64,000 nt of DNA from Corynebacterium endometrii (GTDB lineage: Bacteria; Actinomycetota; Actinomycetes; Mycobacteriales; Mycobacteriaceae): positions 1 through 64,000 of the forward strand of contig NZ_CP039247.1 in assembly GCF_004795735.1 (NCBI RefSeq). Reading direction: 5' to 3'. Made by a program: the position numbers and the translations under genes. How positions within the stretch are numbered: the first letter of the stretch is position 1; every line of letters begins with the position of its first letter. The notes under the pieces are model-generated. The model was not told where the DNA came from. It searched no databases and saw nothing but the letters and a program-made list of their open reading frames with translations. Below, in pieces: positions 21,816 through 31,502 of the stretch.

Positions 21816-22829
21816 ATGACACGCATTTCTCGCATTGAGCTCAAGGAACTGGCCAGCGGCGCGATGGTGCGCCAGGGTGCATCGGAGGAATTGGCCCGCG
21901 TGCTCGTGGACGCGGCGGACTTTGCGGAAGCGCGGGGCAAGACCCCGGTGGGATACGCGCACCTGAAGGACTACGTGGACGCCATTCGCGACGGGCGTTG
22001 CAATCCTAAGCCCGCACCCACCGTGACCCGCACCGCGCCGGGCGTGTGGGTCATTGACGCGGACCAGGGCCCGCAGCATCTGGGCTTCGACCGGGCGTTC
22101 CAGGGCTTCGTGGACGGCGTGCGCAGCCAGGGGATGGCGATGATGAGCCAGCATAACGCCCTGGCCGGCGGGCAGCTGGCCTGGTACACGGAGCGCCTTG
22201 CGTCCGAGGGCCTCGTCGCGTTTGCCTGCGTCAATTCCAACGCTTTGATGGCCCCCGGCCAGAACCAGCCCAAGGTCTTGGGCACCAACCCGCTGGCGTA
22301 TTCCATCCCGCATTCCAAGGGAGTGGTGACCGTGGACCAGGCGGCGAGCAACACGGCCTTCGTCAGGCTCCGCCAGGCCGCCGATAGGGGCGAATCCATC
22401 CCGGAGGGCTGGGCCGTGGACGCCCAGGGGCGCCCCACCACGGATGCCGCAGCCGCGCGTGACGGCGCCCTCCTGCCGTCCGGCGGATACAAGGGCGCCA
22501 ATATTGCCTTCATGGTGGAGTTTCTTGCCACGCTGTCTGGCGCACGCTTCGCCGTGGACGCCCCGCCGTTCGATTCCGGCCCGGAGAACACGGGCATTGG
22601 CTTTTTCCTCTTCGCCATTGATCCCGCCGCGGTAGCCGGCGGCGCCGAAGCCGACCCAGAATCCGCCCGCGCGGCCTTTACCTCACGCATCTCCGCCTAC
22701 CTGCAGCGCATGACCGGCATGGGCGTGCGCGCGCCGGGCAGCTCCCGCCCGGCCGAGGGTTCTCGCCAGCCGGATTCCTTCGACGTTGACCCGCAGGTGC
22801 TCGACGAACTGCGCGCGCTGGCGGATTAG
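21816..22829 (+). CDS. Ldh family (malate/L-lactate dehydrogenase type) oxidoreductase
   Basis: A 337-residue member of the Ldh_2 family, NAD(P)-dependent 2-hydroxy-acid dehydrogenases unrelated to classical LDH. Family traits are HNALAGGQLAWYTERLASEGLVAF, the cofactor loop GTNPLAYSIPHSKG, and LPSGGYKGANIAFMVEFLATLSGA. Members act on malate, lactate, ureidoglycolate or delta-1-piperideine-2-carboxylate, and the substrate here is not decided. It converges with the ABC exporter genes, leaving only 18 bp between stops. Confidence 0.88.
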   Translation: MTRISRIELKELASGAMVRQGASEELARVLVDAADFAEARGKTPVGYAHLKDYVDAIRDGRCNPKPAPTVTRTAPGVWVIDADQGPQHLGFDRAFQGFVDGVRSQGMAMMSQHNALAGGQLAWYTERLASEGLVAFACVNSNALMAPGQNQPKVLGTNPLAYSIPHSKGVVTVDQAASNTAFVRLRQAADRGESIPEGWAVDAQGRPTTDAAAARDGALLPSGGYKGANIAFMVEFLATLSGARFAVDAPPFDSGPENTGIGFFLFAIDPAAVAGGAEADPESARAAFTSRISAYLQRMTGMGVRAPGSSRPAEGSRQPDSFDVDPQVLDELRALAD

Positions 22830-22847
22830 CGCTGGATTAGCGCCGGG

Positions 22848-24668
22848 CTAGGCCGTCTGCCCCTTCTCCCACTGCGCATAGGCGCGGGCGTAGCGCCCGC
22901 CCGCCGCCATCAGCCCGGCGTGGTCACCGTCCTCCACAATCTGGCCCTGCTCCATGACGATGATCCGGTCCGCCTCGCGGGCCTGGTCCAGGCGGTGCGC
23001 CACCACCAACGAGGTGCGGCCGCGGGCCACGGCGCGGGCGGCGGAGTCGAGGGTATCGGCGTGTTCGGAACCGGCCTCCGAGGTTGCCTCATCCATGATG
23101 AGCACCGGCGGCTGGCGCAGGACCATGCGGGCCAGGGAAATCTGCTGCGCCACATCCGCGCCGATATCCTCATGGCCCGCGCCGATGAGCGTGTCCAGGC
23201 CGTCCGGCAGCCACCGCTGCCACGTGGCGGATTCCGGGGTCAGGCCCACGGCGGCCAGGGCCGCATGCAGCTGTGGATCGTTGGAGCCGGGGGCGGCCAG
23301 CAGCAAGTCATCGCGCAGCGTGCCGCTAAAGAGGTGCACCTCCTGGGTGACCAGCGCAACGTGGCGGGTGACCCAGGTGTTGGGCACAGTGGCGGTATCC
23401 ACCCCGCCCACCAGGATGCGCCCGCGGGTGGGGTACTGCAGCCCCGCCACCAGGGAAGCCAACGTGGACTTGCCCGCACCGGAGGTGCCCACCAGCGCGG
23501 TGGTGGTGCCGCCGGCCAGGGTCAGATCGATGCCGTGGAGTACCTCGGCGCCGCCGGGGTAGCAGTAGCCTAGATCCTCAATCACCACGTCCGGCTGGCG
23601 CTGGCGAAGGTCGGGGGCCTCTTCGGCGGTATCGGTGGCAAGCTGCGTTAGCGCCACCGCGCGGCCCAAGGAGGTCAGTGCGTGCTGGATATCGCCGCCA
23701 AACATGAGCAGGTTAAACACGTGGATCTCGAGGCGCACCACCAAAAGCACCGCCGCGGAGGCCTGCCCCGGGGTGACCCAGCCCGCCTGGATCATGGGGA
23801 CGGACAGGGCCAACGCGCCGATCAGAAGCACGCCATAAACCAGCTGGCCCTGGCCCACAATGCGCGCGATGACGGGGGTTTTATCCGCCCACGCCTGCAC
23901 CGTGTTCCAGGAATGGCGCTCCATGCGCGCGTGCGCCCACGCGCCCAGCTTGAACTGGCGCAGGGTCTCCATGGAGCGGATGGTATCTAGCAGCACCGTG
24001 TTGCGTTTCGCCTCCACGGAGCTGACCATGTTCGCCACCGGCGGCAGGTCTTGGAGAGTGCGTTTAATCTGGGGCACCACCAGCAGCCCGGCCAATGCGA
24101 AGATGAGCAGGTAGGCGGGGTGGATCAGCGCCATCATGGCCGCTGATATGGGGATCATAAACAGCGTCATGAAAAGGCGGGCGCCAATCATGCTCATAAT
24201 CGTCACCGGCGTATCAATGTCCTTGGACATGCGCGTGATCACGTTGCCCGTGCCCAACTCCATGACCGCGGGCACGGGCGCGGCCAGCACGGTGTCCAGC
24301 GCCTTGGCGCGAAGATCCACCGCCCACCGGCGGGTCTGGGTGTCTAGGAAGTAATTGGCCACGCGCGGGCCCACCGCGTCCGCCACGAAGGCGAAGAGCA
24401 AAAACGCTAGGGCCGCCTTCAGCGCGGCGTCACCGGAGCCAAAGACCGGCACGGTCATCCCGCCCACAATGTCTACCACCCGGCCCAATACCGTGGAACC
24501 CAGGGTATTAAACGCCACCGTCACGGTCAGCGCGCCGGCCACCGCGGCAAAGAATCCCTTGCCGGGTGCGGAAGGCAGGCTCATCAGGGTGCGCCAGATG
24601 TCCCCGGCGCTGGCGGGGGCTAGCGCGTCCGCGCCACGGGTGGGCGCGTGGTGTGGGTTAGGGCTCAT
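22848..24668 (-). CDS. ABC exporter half-transporter, Walker A-bearing subunit
   Basis: A 606-residue fused membrane and ATPase subunit. Six transmembrane segments lie in about residues 40-330, followed by a nucleotide-binding domain. Walker A is intact ([11 protein letters not shown]), as are the Q-loop (TQEVHLFSG), Walker B ([10 protein letters not shown]) and the switch His (VVAHRLD). The ABC signature is degenerate: [14 protein letters not shown] where LSGGQ is expected. Its ATG overlaps the TGA of the upstream subunit by 4 bases, so the two form an obligate pair. The exported substrate is unknown. Confidence 0.93.
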   Translation of the reverse strand: MSPNPHHAPTRGADALAPASAGDIWRTLMSLPSAPGKGFFAAVAGALTVTVAFNTLGSTVLGRVVDIVGGMTVPVFGSGDAALKAALAFLLFAFVADAVGPRVANYFLDTQTRRWAVDLRAKALDTVLAAPVPAVMELGTGNVITRMSKDIDTPVTIMSMIGARLFMTLFMIPISAAMMALIHPAYLLIFALAGLLVVPQIKRTLQDLPPVANMVSSVEAKRNTVLLDTIRSMETLRQFKLGAWAHARMERHSWNTVQAWADKTPVIARIVGQGQLVYGVLLIGALALSVPMIQAGWVTPGQASAAVLLVVRLEIHVFNLLMFGGDIQHALTSLGRAVALTQLATDTAEEAPDLRQRQPDVVIEDLGYCYPGGAEVLHGIDLTLAGGTTTALVGTSGAGKSTLASLVAGLQYPTRGRILVGGVDTATVPNTWVTRHVALVTQEVHLFSGTLRDDLLLAAPGSNDPQLHAALAAVGLTPESATWQRWLPDGLDTLIGAGHEDIGADVAQQISLARMVLRQPPVLIMDEATSEAGSEHADTLDSAARAVARGRTSLVVAHRLDQAREADRIIVMEQGQIVEDGDHAGLMAAGGRYARAYAQWEKGQTA

Positions 24669-26260
24669 AGTTCCACCACCTCATCGGCCACGGCGGCCCA
24701 GGCGGGCGCGGAGGAGACGATTACGGTAGTGCGGCCGCGGCGCAGGCGCGCGGTGCGGGTTGCCACGGTTCCCAGCGTGATGGAATCCAGGCCCGTGGTG
24801 GGTTCGTCCAGCACTAGGACTTCGGGGTCGGCGGCAAGGGCGCGGGCCAGGGCGATGCGCTGGCGCTGGCCGCCGGAGAGGTTAAGCCCGGCCTCGCCGA
24901 TGGGGGATTCCGGCAGGTCCGCGCCGCTACCGCCGCCGAGACGGCGCACAATGTCCTCGCACGCCGCGGCGTGCAGCGCGCGGTCCAGCTGCTGCGGGGA
25001 TACCTCCCCCAGCGGGTTCAGGTTGTCCGCCAGCGTGCCCTCCAGCACGTCCACGCGGTGCGGCGGGCACAGCGCGCCGTGGGCCCTGAAGGCTGACACG
25101 CGCCGGGCAATCTCCGCCCGGCCCTCGGCGGAGGTGGGAACCAGCACGGTCAGGCCTGGGTTGAGCGGCATCGGGGCGCCCGTGGCCCCATCCTCCCCGG
25201 CGGCCAGCCGGTCCACCAGGTCACCGATGCGCTCCACTGAGGCCCTGCCGCGCGCCCAGCGCTCCGTGAGGAAGGACAGGGAATAGCCCAGCACATTAAG
25301 CGCCGGCGGCACCAGGAAGACTATGGACATCAGCTGGCCGGTGGATAAGGCCCCCGCGCCCGTCTGCCACACCGCGTAGGCCACCAGGCCGAACGCCCAC
25401 AGCGCCGGCGTGGTCTGCCGGATGATGGCCATGGCCACGATCCACTTGGTCTCCCGCAGGGAGGCCGCCAGGGTGAGGGCGGAGGATTCGGCGAAGCGTT
25501 CGCGCACAATGGCTCCCGCGCCCAGGCCCTTGACCACGCGGTTTCCCTGGGCCACGTCCGTGGCGAGCGCCAGGGTCGCAGACGCGGTGGCCCTTCTTTC
25601 CGACGCCGCCTTCGTCAACGGCCGCGCCGTTGCAAAGCTCACCGCCGTGACCACCGCGGCGCCGAGCAGCGTCATCGCGCCCACGAATATGGACATGGGC
25701 ATGATGGTGATCGCGGAGCTTATCAGGTAGCCCACCATCATCACGGGGAAATTGAAGATCTGCTTGAGCTCGCCGATGAAGTGGGAATCCTCATCCATCG
25801 TGTTCAGGATCTGGCCCGGGGCAATCCCGTGGGTGCGTGCGCCCACAAGCCTATCCAGCAGGCCCAGGCGCAGCGAGTGCGTGGTGCGGGCCTGGGACAT
25901 GTCCGTAAAGCCGTCCGCGGTGACCTCCGAAATGAACTGCACGAGGAGGAGACCAACGAGCGCGGCGACCGGAACGGCCAGCGCGCCCAGGGTTGGGGTG
26001 TTAAACACCCGCTCCGTGGTCCAGCCAATCACTGCGGCGCTCACCGCGCCAAGCGGCGCGTTGATAACGCACCACAGCAGGAGGTTGCCCACGCCCACGC
26101 GGCCATGGGTAAGCAGCTGCCACGTGGCCGTGAAGGGCCGCGACCACGCCACTCGGTCCGTGAGCGGGGGTTGCGGCGGTGCCGGTGCTTCTTCCGGCGC
26201 GTACCACGCCCAGGTGGGCATGCGTCGGTAGCGCCTACTGGTCTGATCGGTGGTGGCCAT
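24665..26260 (-). CDS. ABC exporter half-transporter, LSGGQ-bearing subunit without Walker A
   Basis: A 531-residue partner of the downstream subunit, with six transmembrane segments at about residues 65-340. Its nucleotide-binding domain is short. It has a perfect signature ([18 protein letters not shown]) and Walker B ([13 protein letters not shown]). The Walker A position reads [12 protein letters not shown], with no GKS/T, and the switch region reads VIVSSAPAW, with no His. It can only complete the partner's ATP site. ATG 26260 is used; the longer frame to 26293 crosses the preceding terminator. Confidence 0.9.
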   Translation of the reverse strand: MATTDQTSRRYRRMPTWAWYAPEEAPAPPQPPLTDRVAWSRPFTATWQLLTHGRVGVGNLLLWCVINAPLGAVSAAVIGWTTERVFNTPTLGALAVPVAALVGLLLVQFISEVTADGFTDMSQARTTHSLRLGLLDRLVGARTHGIAPGQILNTMDEDSHFIGELKQIFNFPVMMVGYLISSAITIMPMSIFVGAMTLLGAAVVTAVSFATARPLTKAASERRATASATLALATDVAQGNRVVKGLGAGAIVRERFAESSALTLAASLRETKWIVAMAIIRQTTPALWAFGLVAYAVWQTGAGALSTGQLMSIVFLVPPALNVLGYSLSFLTERWARGRASVERIGDLVDRLAAGEDGATGAPMPLNPGLTVLVPTSAEGRAEIARRVSAFRAHGALCPPHRVDVLEGTLADNLNPLGEVSPQQLDRALHAAACEDIVRRLGGGSGADLPESPIGEAGLNLSGGQRQRIALARALAADPEVLVLDEPTTGLDSITLGTVATRTARLRRGRTTVIVSSAPAWAAVADEVVEL

Positions 26261-26276
26261 TAAACCATCATAAAAG

Positions 26277-26311
26277 AGACCGCCCACACTCACTGGGAGT
26301 ATGGGCGGTCT
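26277..26311 (-). terminator. Terminator between the 67-residue ORF and the ABC genes
   Basis: A 15-bp stem (26277-26291 with 26297-26311) has a 5-nt loop. On the minus strand it is followed by CTTTTA. Confidence 0.85.
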
Positions 26312-26337
26312 GGGTGCGTGGGGCGCAGTGGGGCCGG

Positions 26338-26541
26338 CTAGACCAGCGCGTAGTGGGCAACCTCGCTGCCCTGGAAGCTGTGCTCCGTGCCATCCAAGTC
26401 AACGGAGGTGAAAAGGGAATCGTTCTCAATCGCCTCGCGCAGCAGATCCACCCGATGAGCAGCATCGCCAATGACCGGGCCCGCGGTGAAGTACAGGGTC
26501 TGACCGTTGCGAAGTTTCACCGTCAAGGTTGCTGCAGTCAT
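26338..26541 (-). CDS. Small hypothetical protein
   Basis: 67 residues, [21 protein letters not shown]..., apparently beta-rich and cytoplasmic. It has AAGGAG at 13 nt before the ATG and is bracketed by two terminators, so it is a monocistronic, probably expressed gene. Family not recognised. Confidence 0.65.
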   Translation of the reverse strand: MTAATLTVKLRNGQTLYFTAGPVIGDAAHRVDLLREAIENDSLFTSVDLDGTEHSFQGSEVAHYALV

Positions 26542-26590
26542 ATGGTGGCTTGCTCCTTATCTATCAATTGACTTATGTATCAAATGAGAA

Positions 26591-26630
26591 TATCCCACCC
26601 ACGCCCCCTGCAGGCAATGTGGGTGGGATA
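26591..26630 (-). terminator. Terminator of the 339-residue membrane-protein gene
   Basis: A perfect 12-bp stem, TATCCCACCCAC (26591-26602), pairs with 26619-26630. Confidence 0.8.
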
Positions 26631-26665
26631 AACGGTCAAAGGTGGGGGAGAACACCCCCGGGGAC

Positions 26666-27685
26666 CTACTTGGAGTCGTTGGAGTCCTCAGGCTCCACGG
26701 TCTCCGCGAGGGTCTCAGGCATCAGGTTGGGGGTTGGGCCATTCGAGGCCAGGCGGTGCTTGCCCTCATTTTCGTGGTCATCGGTGACGCGGGAGGTGTC
26801 CGCGTTAGCCGCAGCGCCGGCGGTGGCAGCGGTGGCCTTGTCAGCCTCCTCGCCGCGCTCGTCGCCCTCGGCCTCGGCGGCGTCCGCCGGGTCGGCCGCT
26901 ATCTCTTCGGCCGCTTCTTCAGCGGAAGCGCCGGTTTCTTCAGCGGGCTCCTCTGCGGACTCCTCGGTGGATTCCTCAGCGGGCTCCTCGGACTCGGCGT
27001 CCAGCTCTGCAAGCTGTGCATCGATGGAGCCCAAAAGCTCCTCGTCGCGCTCCTTGACGCCCTCTTCGACCAGGTCGGATCCCTTCTTCTCTGGCTCGCC
27101 GGCGGAGCCGGCAGCGGAGTCAGTGGTGGAGGAGTACACCAGGGTGGAGGCGGCGGCCTTATCGGCGTCACCGGAGTGCTCCTCGACGCGAGGCGGTTTG
27201 GTGGATGGGGCATCCTTGCCGCGCAGCGCGTAGAAGACGGCGCCGATGATGGCGGATACCAGGGCAAAGAGGAAGAACTTGCTAAAACAGCCGCGCTTCT
27301 TGCCGGTAGCCTTGGCCACCTTCTTCTCCGCGCGCTGTGCGGCCTTGGAGGCCTTCTTGTTGAGCTTCTTGCGGTTCTTCTTTGCCGCCTTCTTGGAGTC
27401 AGAGGACAGCTCTTCGGCCTTAGAGACTGCCGCCGCGGTGACGTCCTGGCGGCGGGAGTTGAGATCCTCCAGCGCGCGCTCCAGGCGGGAGTGGGCGGCC
27501 TGCGTAACAAAACCGGCCTGCTTGCGGGACTCCGGGAACCAGTCCTGGGTGGCGTTATCTACGTTTTTAGCCGCGTCTTCCAAGGCGGTGTAGGCCTCGC
27601 GGGCCTTCTCATCGCGGAAGTCGCTGAACTTTTTCCAGGCGGACTTACCAACGGTCAATGCCGTAGAGAGAGTGGAGAGGCTCAT
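26666..27685 (-). CDS. Hypothetical single-pass membrane protein with basic and acidic halves
   Basis: 339 residues. The N-terminal half is helical and becomes strongly Lys-rich at about residues 105-145 (KKAAKKNRKKLNKK). One transmembrane helix follows (about 147-165, FFLFALVSAIIGAVFYAL). The rest is a long Glu/Ala-rich acidic tail with repeats of EESxEEPAEE. No Sec cleavage site is seen. AAGGAG precedes ATG 27685. Family not recognised. The charge split suggests an envelope or nucleoid-contact role, but this is speculation. Confidence 0.7.
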   Translation of the reverse strand: MSLSTLSTALTVGKSAWKKFSDFRDEKAREAYTALEDAAKNVDNATQDWFPESRKQAGFVTQAAHSRLERALEDLNSRRQDVTAAAVSKAEELSSDSKKAAKKNRKKLNKKASKAAQRAEKKVAKATGKKRGCFSKFFLFALVSAIIGAVFYALRGKDAPSTKPPRVEEHSGDADKAAASTLVYSSTTDSAAGSAGEPEKKGSDLVEEGVKERDEELLGSIDAQLAELDAESEEPAEESTEESAEEPAEETGASAEEAAEEIAADPADAAEAEGDERGEEADKATAATAGAAANADTSRVTDDHENEGKHRLASNGPTPNLMPETLAETVEPEDSNDSK

Positions 27686-27821
27686 AGTCGTGCTCCTTAA
27701 AGGTGAAACGATTGTCTTTATCAAGCCTAGTGACGCGCGCGGATTCCCGCCATAGTCTGGCCGCGGTCCTTAGGTATGGAGACCGTTTTGTGACCTCCCC
27801 GCCGGCGGACAAGTCCAAAAC

Positions 27822-27837
27822 TAGACCGCTTTGTATA
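27822..27837. promoter_or_regulatory. McbR-like operator before metF
   Basis: TAGAC-CGCTTT-GTATA matches the corynebacterial McbR palindrome TAGAC-N6-GTCTA with one mismatch. It overlaps a TATAGAT -10 (27834-27840). McbR is the repressor of methionine and sulfur genes, and metF and metE follow directly. Confidence 0.6.
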
Positions 27838-27917
27838 GATGCGGAGAATTTATATTCATGCCGGTTTTCGGCCATTTCGCAGGGTATGGGAGTGTAATGG
27901 TATCACCATTGGGCGAT

Positions 27918-28029
27918 CCCTTCTTGGAAAAGTGGACAGCTTGGTACGTTTTTCTCCAACGCGCCGGGCTAACACCGAGCCTATCCCGGGCTTGTCCCGG
28001 GACAGCCCGCAGATTTCCAAGAAAGGAGG
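27918..28029 (+). promoter_or_regulatory. Structured metF leader with ribosome-site sequestering stem
   Basis: TTCTTGGAAA (27921-27930) is perfectly complementary to TTTCCAAGAA (28014-28023), which directly precedes the AGGAGG ribosome site. After one mismatch the CC at 27918-27919 can also pair with the first GG (28025-28026). Inside lie CGGGCT/AGCCCG (27965-27970 with 28004-28009) and CCCGGG/CCCGGG (27985-27990 with 27996-28001). No known riboswitch consensus is recognised. Confidence 0.45.
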
Positions 28030-28034
28030 CCACC

Positions 28035-29000
28035 ATGGCACCACGAGTTTCTGCCTCATTCCCATTGGATGCGGTCGAGGACGGCGCCCCAGGATTCGGG
28101 GGCCTCCAGCAGCCGGACCTGGAGGGCGCGCACCGCACCGCCCTGTCCTTCGAGGTCATCCCGCCGCGCCACGACGCGGACGAGGCAAAGGTTGCGGCCC
28201 TGCTAGAGACCCTCGAGTCCTACCGCCCGGACTACATAGCGGTGACCTCATCCCGCCGCTCCGGTTGGCTGGAGGGAACCACCAAGTTCATCGAGCTCAT
28301 CTCCCGCACCACCTCTATGCGCCCGCTGGCGCACCTGGCCTGCACCGCCGGCACGCGCCAAGAGCTGGCCGATGACATTAACCGCCTGGTGGACGCCGGC
28401 GTGCGCGGCCTTTTGGCCCTGCGCGGCGATCTCCCGGAGGGCGTGCGCGGCCTGCCGGAGACTCACCTCCAGCACGCCGATGAGCTGGTCCGCCTCATCC
28501 GCGGGCTTGAAGCCGGTCAGGCGGAGCGCTTCGCCGCCGGTTCCCTGGCAGTGGGCGTGGCGTGCTACCCCAACGGCCACGTGGAGTCCGCCAACTTCGA
28601 TGAGGACCTGGACGTGCTCCTCGCCAAGCAGCGCGTGGGCGCGAACTTCGCCATCACCCAGCTGTTCTTCGACGCCGGTGACTACCTCAAGTTCGCTGCC
28701 CAGGCCCGCCTGGCCGGCGTGAAGATTCCACTCATCCCCGGGATCATGCCCGTGACCTCGGCCGCGAGGCTCAAGCGGATGGGGCAGCTTTCGGGGCTGG
28801 ACGTCCCGGAGAGCGTCGTCGGACGGCTGGAGGCGGCGCGGACGCCGGAGGAGGAAAAGGAAATTGGCATGCAGCTCACCGCCAAGCTGGCCCAAACCGT
28901 GCTGGCCGGCGGGGCCCGGTCCTTACACATCTACACGCACAACAGTGCGGATGTGACCCGGGATCTGCTGGACCGTATCGGCATCGCGCCGCGCGTTTAA
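28035..29000 (+). CDS. metF: 5,10-methylenetetrahydrofolate reductase
   Basis: A 321-residue flavoprotein that makes 5-methyl-THF, the methyl donor for MetE. TIM-barrel motifs are SFEVIPPRHDADE at the N-terminus (the catalytic Glu region), LLALRGDLP, GVACYPNGHVES, FAITQLFFDAGDY and IPLIPGIMPVTS. ATG 28035 is selected because GAAAGGAGG lies 6 bp upstream. The in-frame extension to 27831 would translate the leader. metE follows after 30 bp, forming an operon for the last steps of methionine synthesis. Confidence 0.95.
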   Translation: MAPRVSASFPLDAVEDGAPGFGGLQQPDLEGAHRTALSFEVIPPRHDADEAKVAALLETLESYRPDYIAVTSSRRSGWLEGTTKFIELISRTTSMRPLAHLACTAGTRQELADDINRLVDAGVRGLLALRGDLPEGVRGLPETHLQHADELVRLIRGLEAGQAERFAAGSLAVGVACYPNGHVESANFDEDLDVLLAKQRVGANFAITQLFFDAGDYLKFAAQARLAGVKIPLIPGIMPVTSAARLKRMGQLSGLDVPESVVGRLEAARTPEEEKEIGMQLTAKLAQTVLAGGARSLHIYTHNSADVTRDLLDRIGIAPRV

Positions 29001-29030
29001 ACGAATAATTCACATGTAGGAGAAACAACA

Positions 29031-31328
29031 ATGACTCAATTTACCGCCGCCTTTCCACAGGCCACCATCGAAGGCTACCCGCGCGTGGGGGCCAACCGCG
29101 AGCTGAAGAAGGCCCTGGAATCTTATTGGCACGGCCGCATCGACGCGGAGAGCTTCGCCTCCGCCACCCACGCGCTGCGCGTTGACACCTACGCCCGCCT
29201 GCGTGACCTGGGTCTGGATGAGGATTACGCCATCCCGGCCGACGTGGCCTACTACGACCAGGTGCTGGAGACGGCCCTGACCGTGGGCGCCGTTGGTGGG
29301 GACGCGGCCGAGGTCTCCCTCGACGAGGAGTTTGCGCTGGCCCGCGGCAATAAGGACCGCGCGCCGCTGGAGATGACCAAGTGGTTTGACACCAACTACC
29401 ACTACATTGTCCCGGAAATCGCCGACGACCAGGCGTTTGTCGCCCGCCCGCAGCGCGTTATCAAGCTGGTCGAAGAGGCCAAGGCGGCAGGGCATAAGGT
29501 GCGCCCATACCTGGTGGGCCCAGTGACCGTGCTGGCCCTGTCCAAGCAGGCGGAGGGGGCAACCGGCGCGCCGCTGGACCGCCTCGATGACCTGGTAGCC
29601 TCCTACGTCACGGTGCTCGAGGCCCTGGCCGACGCCGGCGTGGAGTGGATCCAGCTCGCCGAGCCGGCCACCGTCGCGGACCTTACCGTCGCCAACGACG
29701 CGGCCATCGCCGAGGCGCTGACCAAGGCGTACACCACCATCCTTGGCGCGGAAAAGCGCCCGCAGGTGTACCTGACCACCCCATACGGCTCCGCGCGCAA
29801 GGGCCTGGACGCCATCGCGGCGCTCAAGCCGGAGGCGCTGCAGGTGGATCTGTCCGTGGGCACCCTGGCCCTGGACGAGGGTTACGCCGATCGCGTCCGT
29901 GAGACCGTCCCCGCCGAGACCCACCTGGTCGCCGGAATCATCGACGGCCGCAACGTCTGGGCCGCGGACTTGCGCAAATTGCGAAAGCTTTACGAAGGTT
30001 TCGCGGAGCGTGAGGGCGGGGTTTCCGTTTCCACCTCCGTATCCCTGCAGCACGTTCCCCACACGGTAGAGGCCGAAACCAAGCTGCCGGTCGACGTAGC
30101 CAACTGGTTCTCCTTCGCCAACGAGAAGGTCACCGAGGTCATCGCTCTGGCCGGCGGCGAGTCCGAGAATGCGCAAGCCTTCTCACGCGCTGATCGCGCC
30201 GTGCGCACCCGCACCGAGTCCAAGCGCACCCACAATGACGCCGTTCAGTCCCGCGTCGCCGCCCTGCCCGAGGGCGAGGTCAAGCGCGAGCCCGCGTTCG
30301 CGGAGCGGAACGCGGCCCAGGAGGCCCTGGGCCTGCCGCAGCTGCCGACCACCACCATCGGCTCCTTCCCGCAGACCCAGGAGATCCGCCAGGCGCGGGC
30401 CTCCCACCGCAACGGCGGGCTCACCGATGAGCAGTACAACGAGGCGCTCAAGGCTGAGGTCAAGTCCGTCATCGAGCTGCAGGAAAACCTCGGCCTCGAC
30501 GTCCTGGTGCACGGCGAGCCGGAGCGCAATGACATGGTCCAGTACTTCGCCGAGCTGCTTGACGGCTTCGTGGTCACGGAGAACGGCTGGGTACAGTCTT
30601 ACGGCTCCCGCTGCACTCGCCCACCAATCGTTGTGGGTGACGTCTCCCGTCCGGAGCCAATGACCGTGGAGTGGGCCAAGTACGCGCAATCCCTGTCCGA
30701 CAAGCACGTCAAGGGCATGCTCACCGGCCCGGTCACCATCCTGGCGTGGTCCTTCATCCGCGACGACGTACACCAGTCCGTCTCCGCCGATCAGATTGGC
30801 GTGGCCCTCGCGGACGAGGTGCGCGACCTGGAGGAAGCCGGCATTGACATCATCCAAATCGACGAGCCGGCCCTGCGCGAACTCCTCCCGCTGCGCGAGG
30901 AGGACCGCAAGGCATACCTGGACTGGGCCGTGCGCGCCTTCCGCCTGGTGTCCCTGGACGCCAAGCCAGAGACCCAGATCCATACCCACCTGTGTTACTC
31001 CGAGTTTGGCCAGATCATCGACGCCGTGGCCGGCCTGGACGCGGACGTGACCTCCATCGAGGCCGCGCGCTCCCGCATGGAGCTGCTCGAGGATATCGAT
31101 GAGAAGTTCCACTCCGAGATTGGCCCGGGCATTTACGATATCCACTCCCCACGCGTGCCATCCGTTGAGGAAATGGAGGAGCTCATCCGCGCCGCGCTCA
31201 AGAACGTGCCGGCCGAGCGCCTGTGGATCAACCCCGATTGCGGCCTGAAGACCCGCGGTTACGCGGAGACCGAAGAGTCCCTGCGCAACATGGTTGAGGC
31301 CCGTAACCGGGTGGTCGCGGAGCTCTAA
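29031..31328 (+). CDS. metE: Cobalamin-independent methionine synthase
   Basis: A 765-residue 5-methyltetrahydropteroyltriglutamate-homocysteine methyltransferase, normal length. The N-terminal folate domain starts [23 protein letters not shown]. The C-terminal catalytic domain carries the [14 protein letters not shown] entry and the zinc ligands in [10 protein letters not shown] and [25 protein letters not shown] precedes the ATG. It works with MetF upstream and is probably under the same McbR-type control. It ends in a strong terminator. Confidence 0.97.
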   Translation: MTQFTAAFPQATIEGYPRVGANRELKKALESYWHGRIDAESFASATHALRVDTYARLRDLGLDEDYAIPADVAYYDQVLETALTVGAVGGDAAEVSLDEEFALARGNKDRAPLEMTKWFDTNYHYIVPEIADDQAFVARPQRVIKLVEEAKAAGHKVRPYLVGPVTVLALSKQAEGATGAPLDRLDDLVASYVTVLEALADAGVEWIQLAEPATVADLTVANDAAIAEALTKAYTTILGAEKRPQVYLTTPYGSARKGLDAIAALKPEALQVDLSVGTLALDEGYADRVRETVPAETHLVAGIIDGRNVWAADLRKLRKLYEGFAEREGGVSVSTSVSLQHVPHTVEAETKLPVDVANWFSFANEKVTEVIALAGGESENAQAFSRADRAVRTRTESKRTHNDAVQSRVAALPEGEVKREPAFAERNAAQEALGLPQLPTTTIGSFPQTQEIRQARASHRNGGLTDEQYNEALKAEVKSVIELQENLGLDVLVHGEPERNDMVQYFAELLDGFVVTENGWVQSYGSRCTRPPIVVGDVSRPEPMTVEWAKYAQSLSDKHVKGMLTGPVTILAWSFIRDDVHQSVSADQIGVALADEVRDLEEAGIDIIQIDEPALRELLPLREEDRKAYLDWAVRAFRLVSLDAKPETQIHTHLCYSEFGQIIDAVAGLDADVTSIEAARSRMELLEDIDEKFHSEIGPGIYDIHSPRVPSVEEMEELIRAALKNVPAERLWINPDCGLKTRGYAETEESLRNMVEARNRVVAEL

Positions 31329-31373
31329 CCGCGCGCCGGGCCGCCCGGCCCCCAAACCTTTACGTGCCGAATT

Positions 31374-31405
31374 GGCCGCCGAGTCCTCCTGCTCGGCGGC
31401 CTTTT
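31374..31405 (+). terminator. Terminator after metE
   Basis: A 10-bp stem, GGCCGCCGAG (31374-31383), pairs with 31392-31401 and is followed by TTTT. Confidence 0.92.
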
Positions 31406-31489
31406 CACATCTTCGCCGCCCAACCCGGTCCGGTGATCGGTCCGCCCTGCCTCATCGCTGCGCGCGTCCGGGGCCGGCCCAAATCTCTG

Positions 31490-31495
31490 TACAGT
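31490..31495 (+). promoter_or_regulatory. -10 element of the dihydroxyacetone kinase gene, leaderless
   Basis: TACAGT ends 7 bp before ATG 31503 and no ribosome site lies between them. Confidence 0.5.
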
Positions 31496-31502
31496 GGGGC
31501 CC

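Noticed and set aside
27831..28034. In-frame N-terminal extension of metF
   Set aside because: ATG 28035 has a strong AGGAGG site and gives the normal MetF N-terminus. The extension would translate the regulatory leader.
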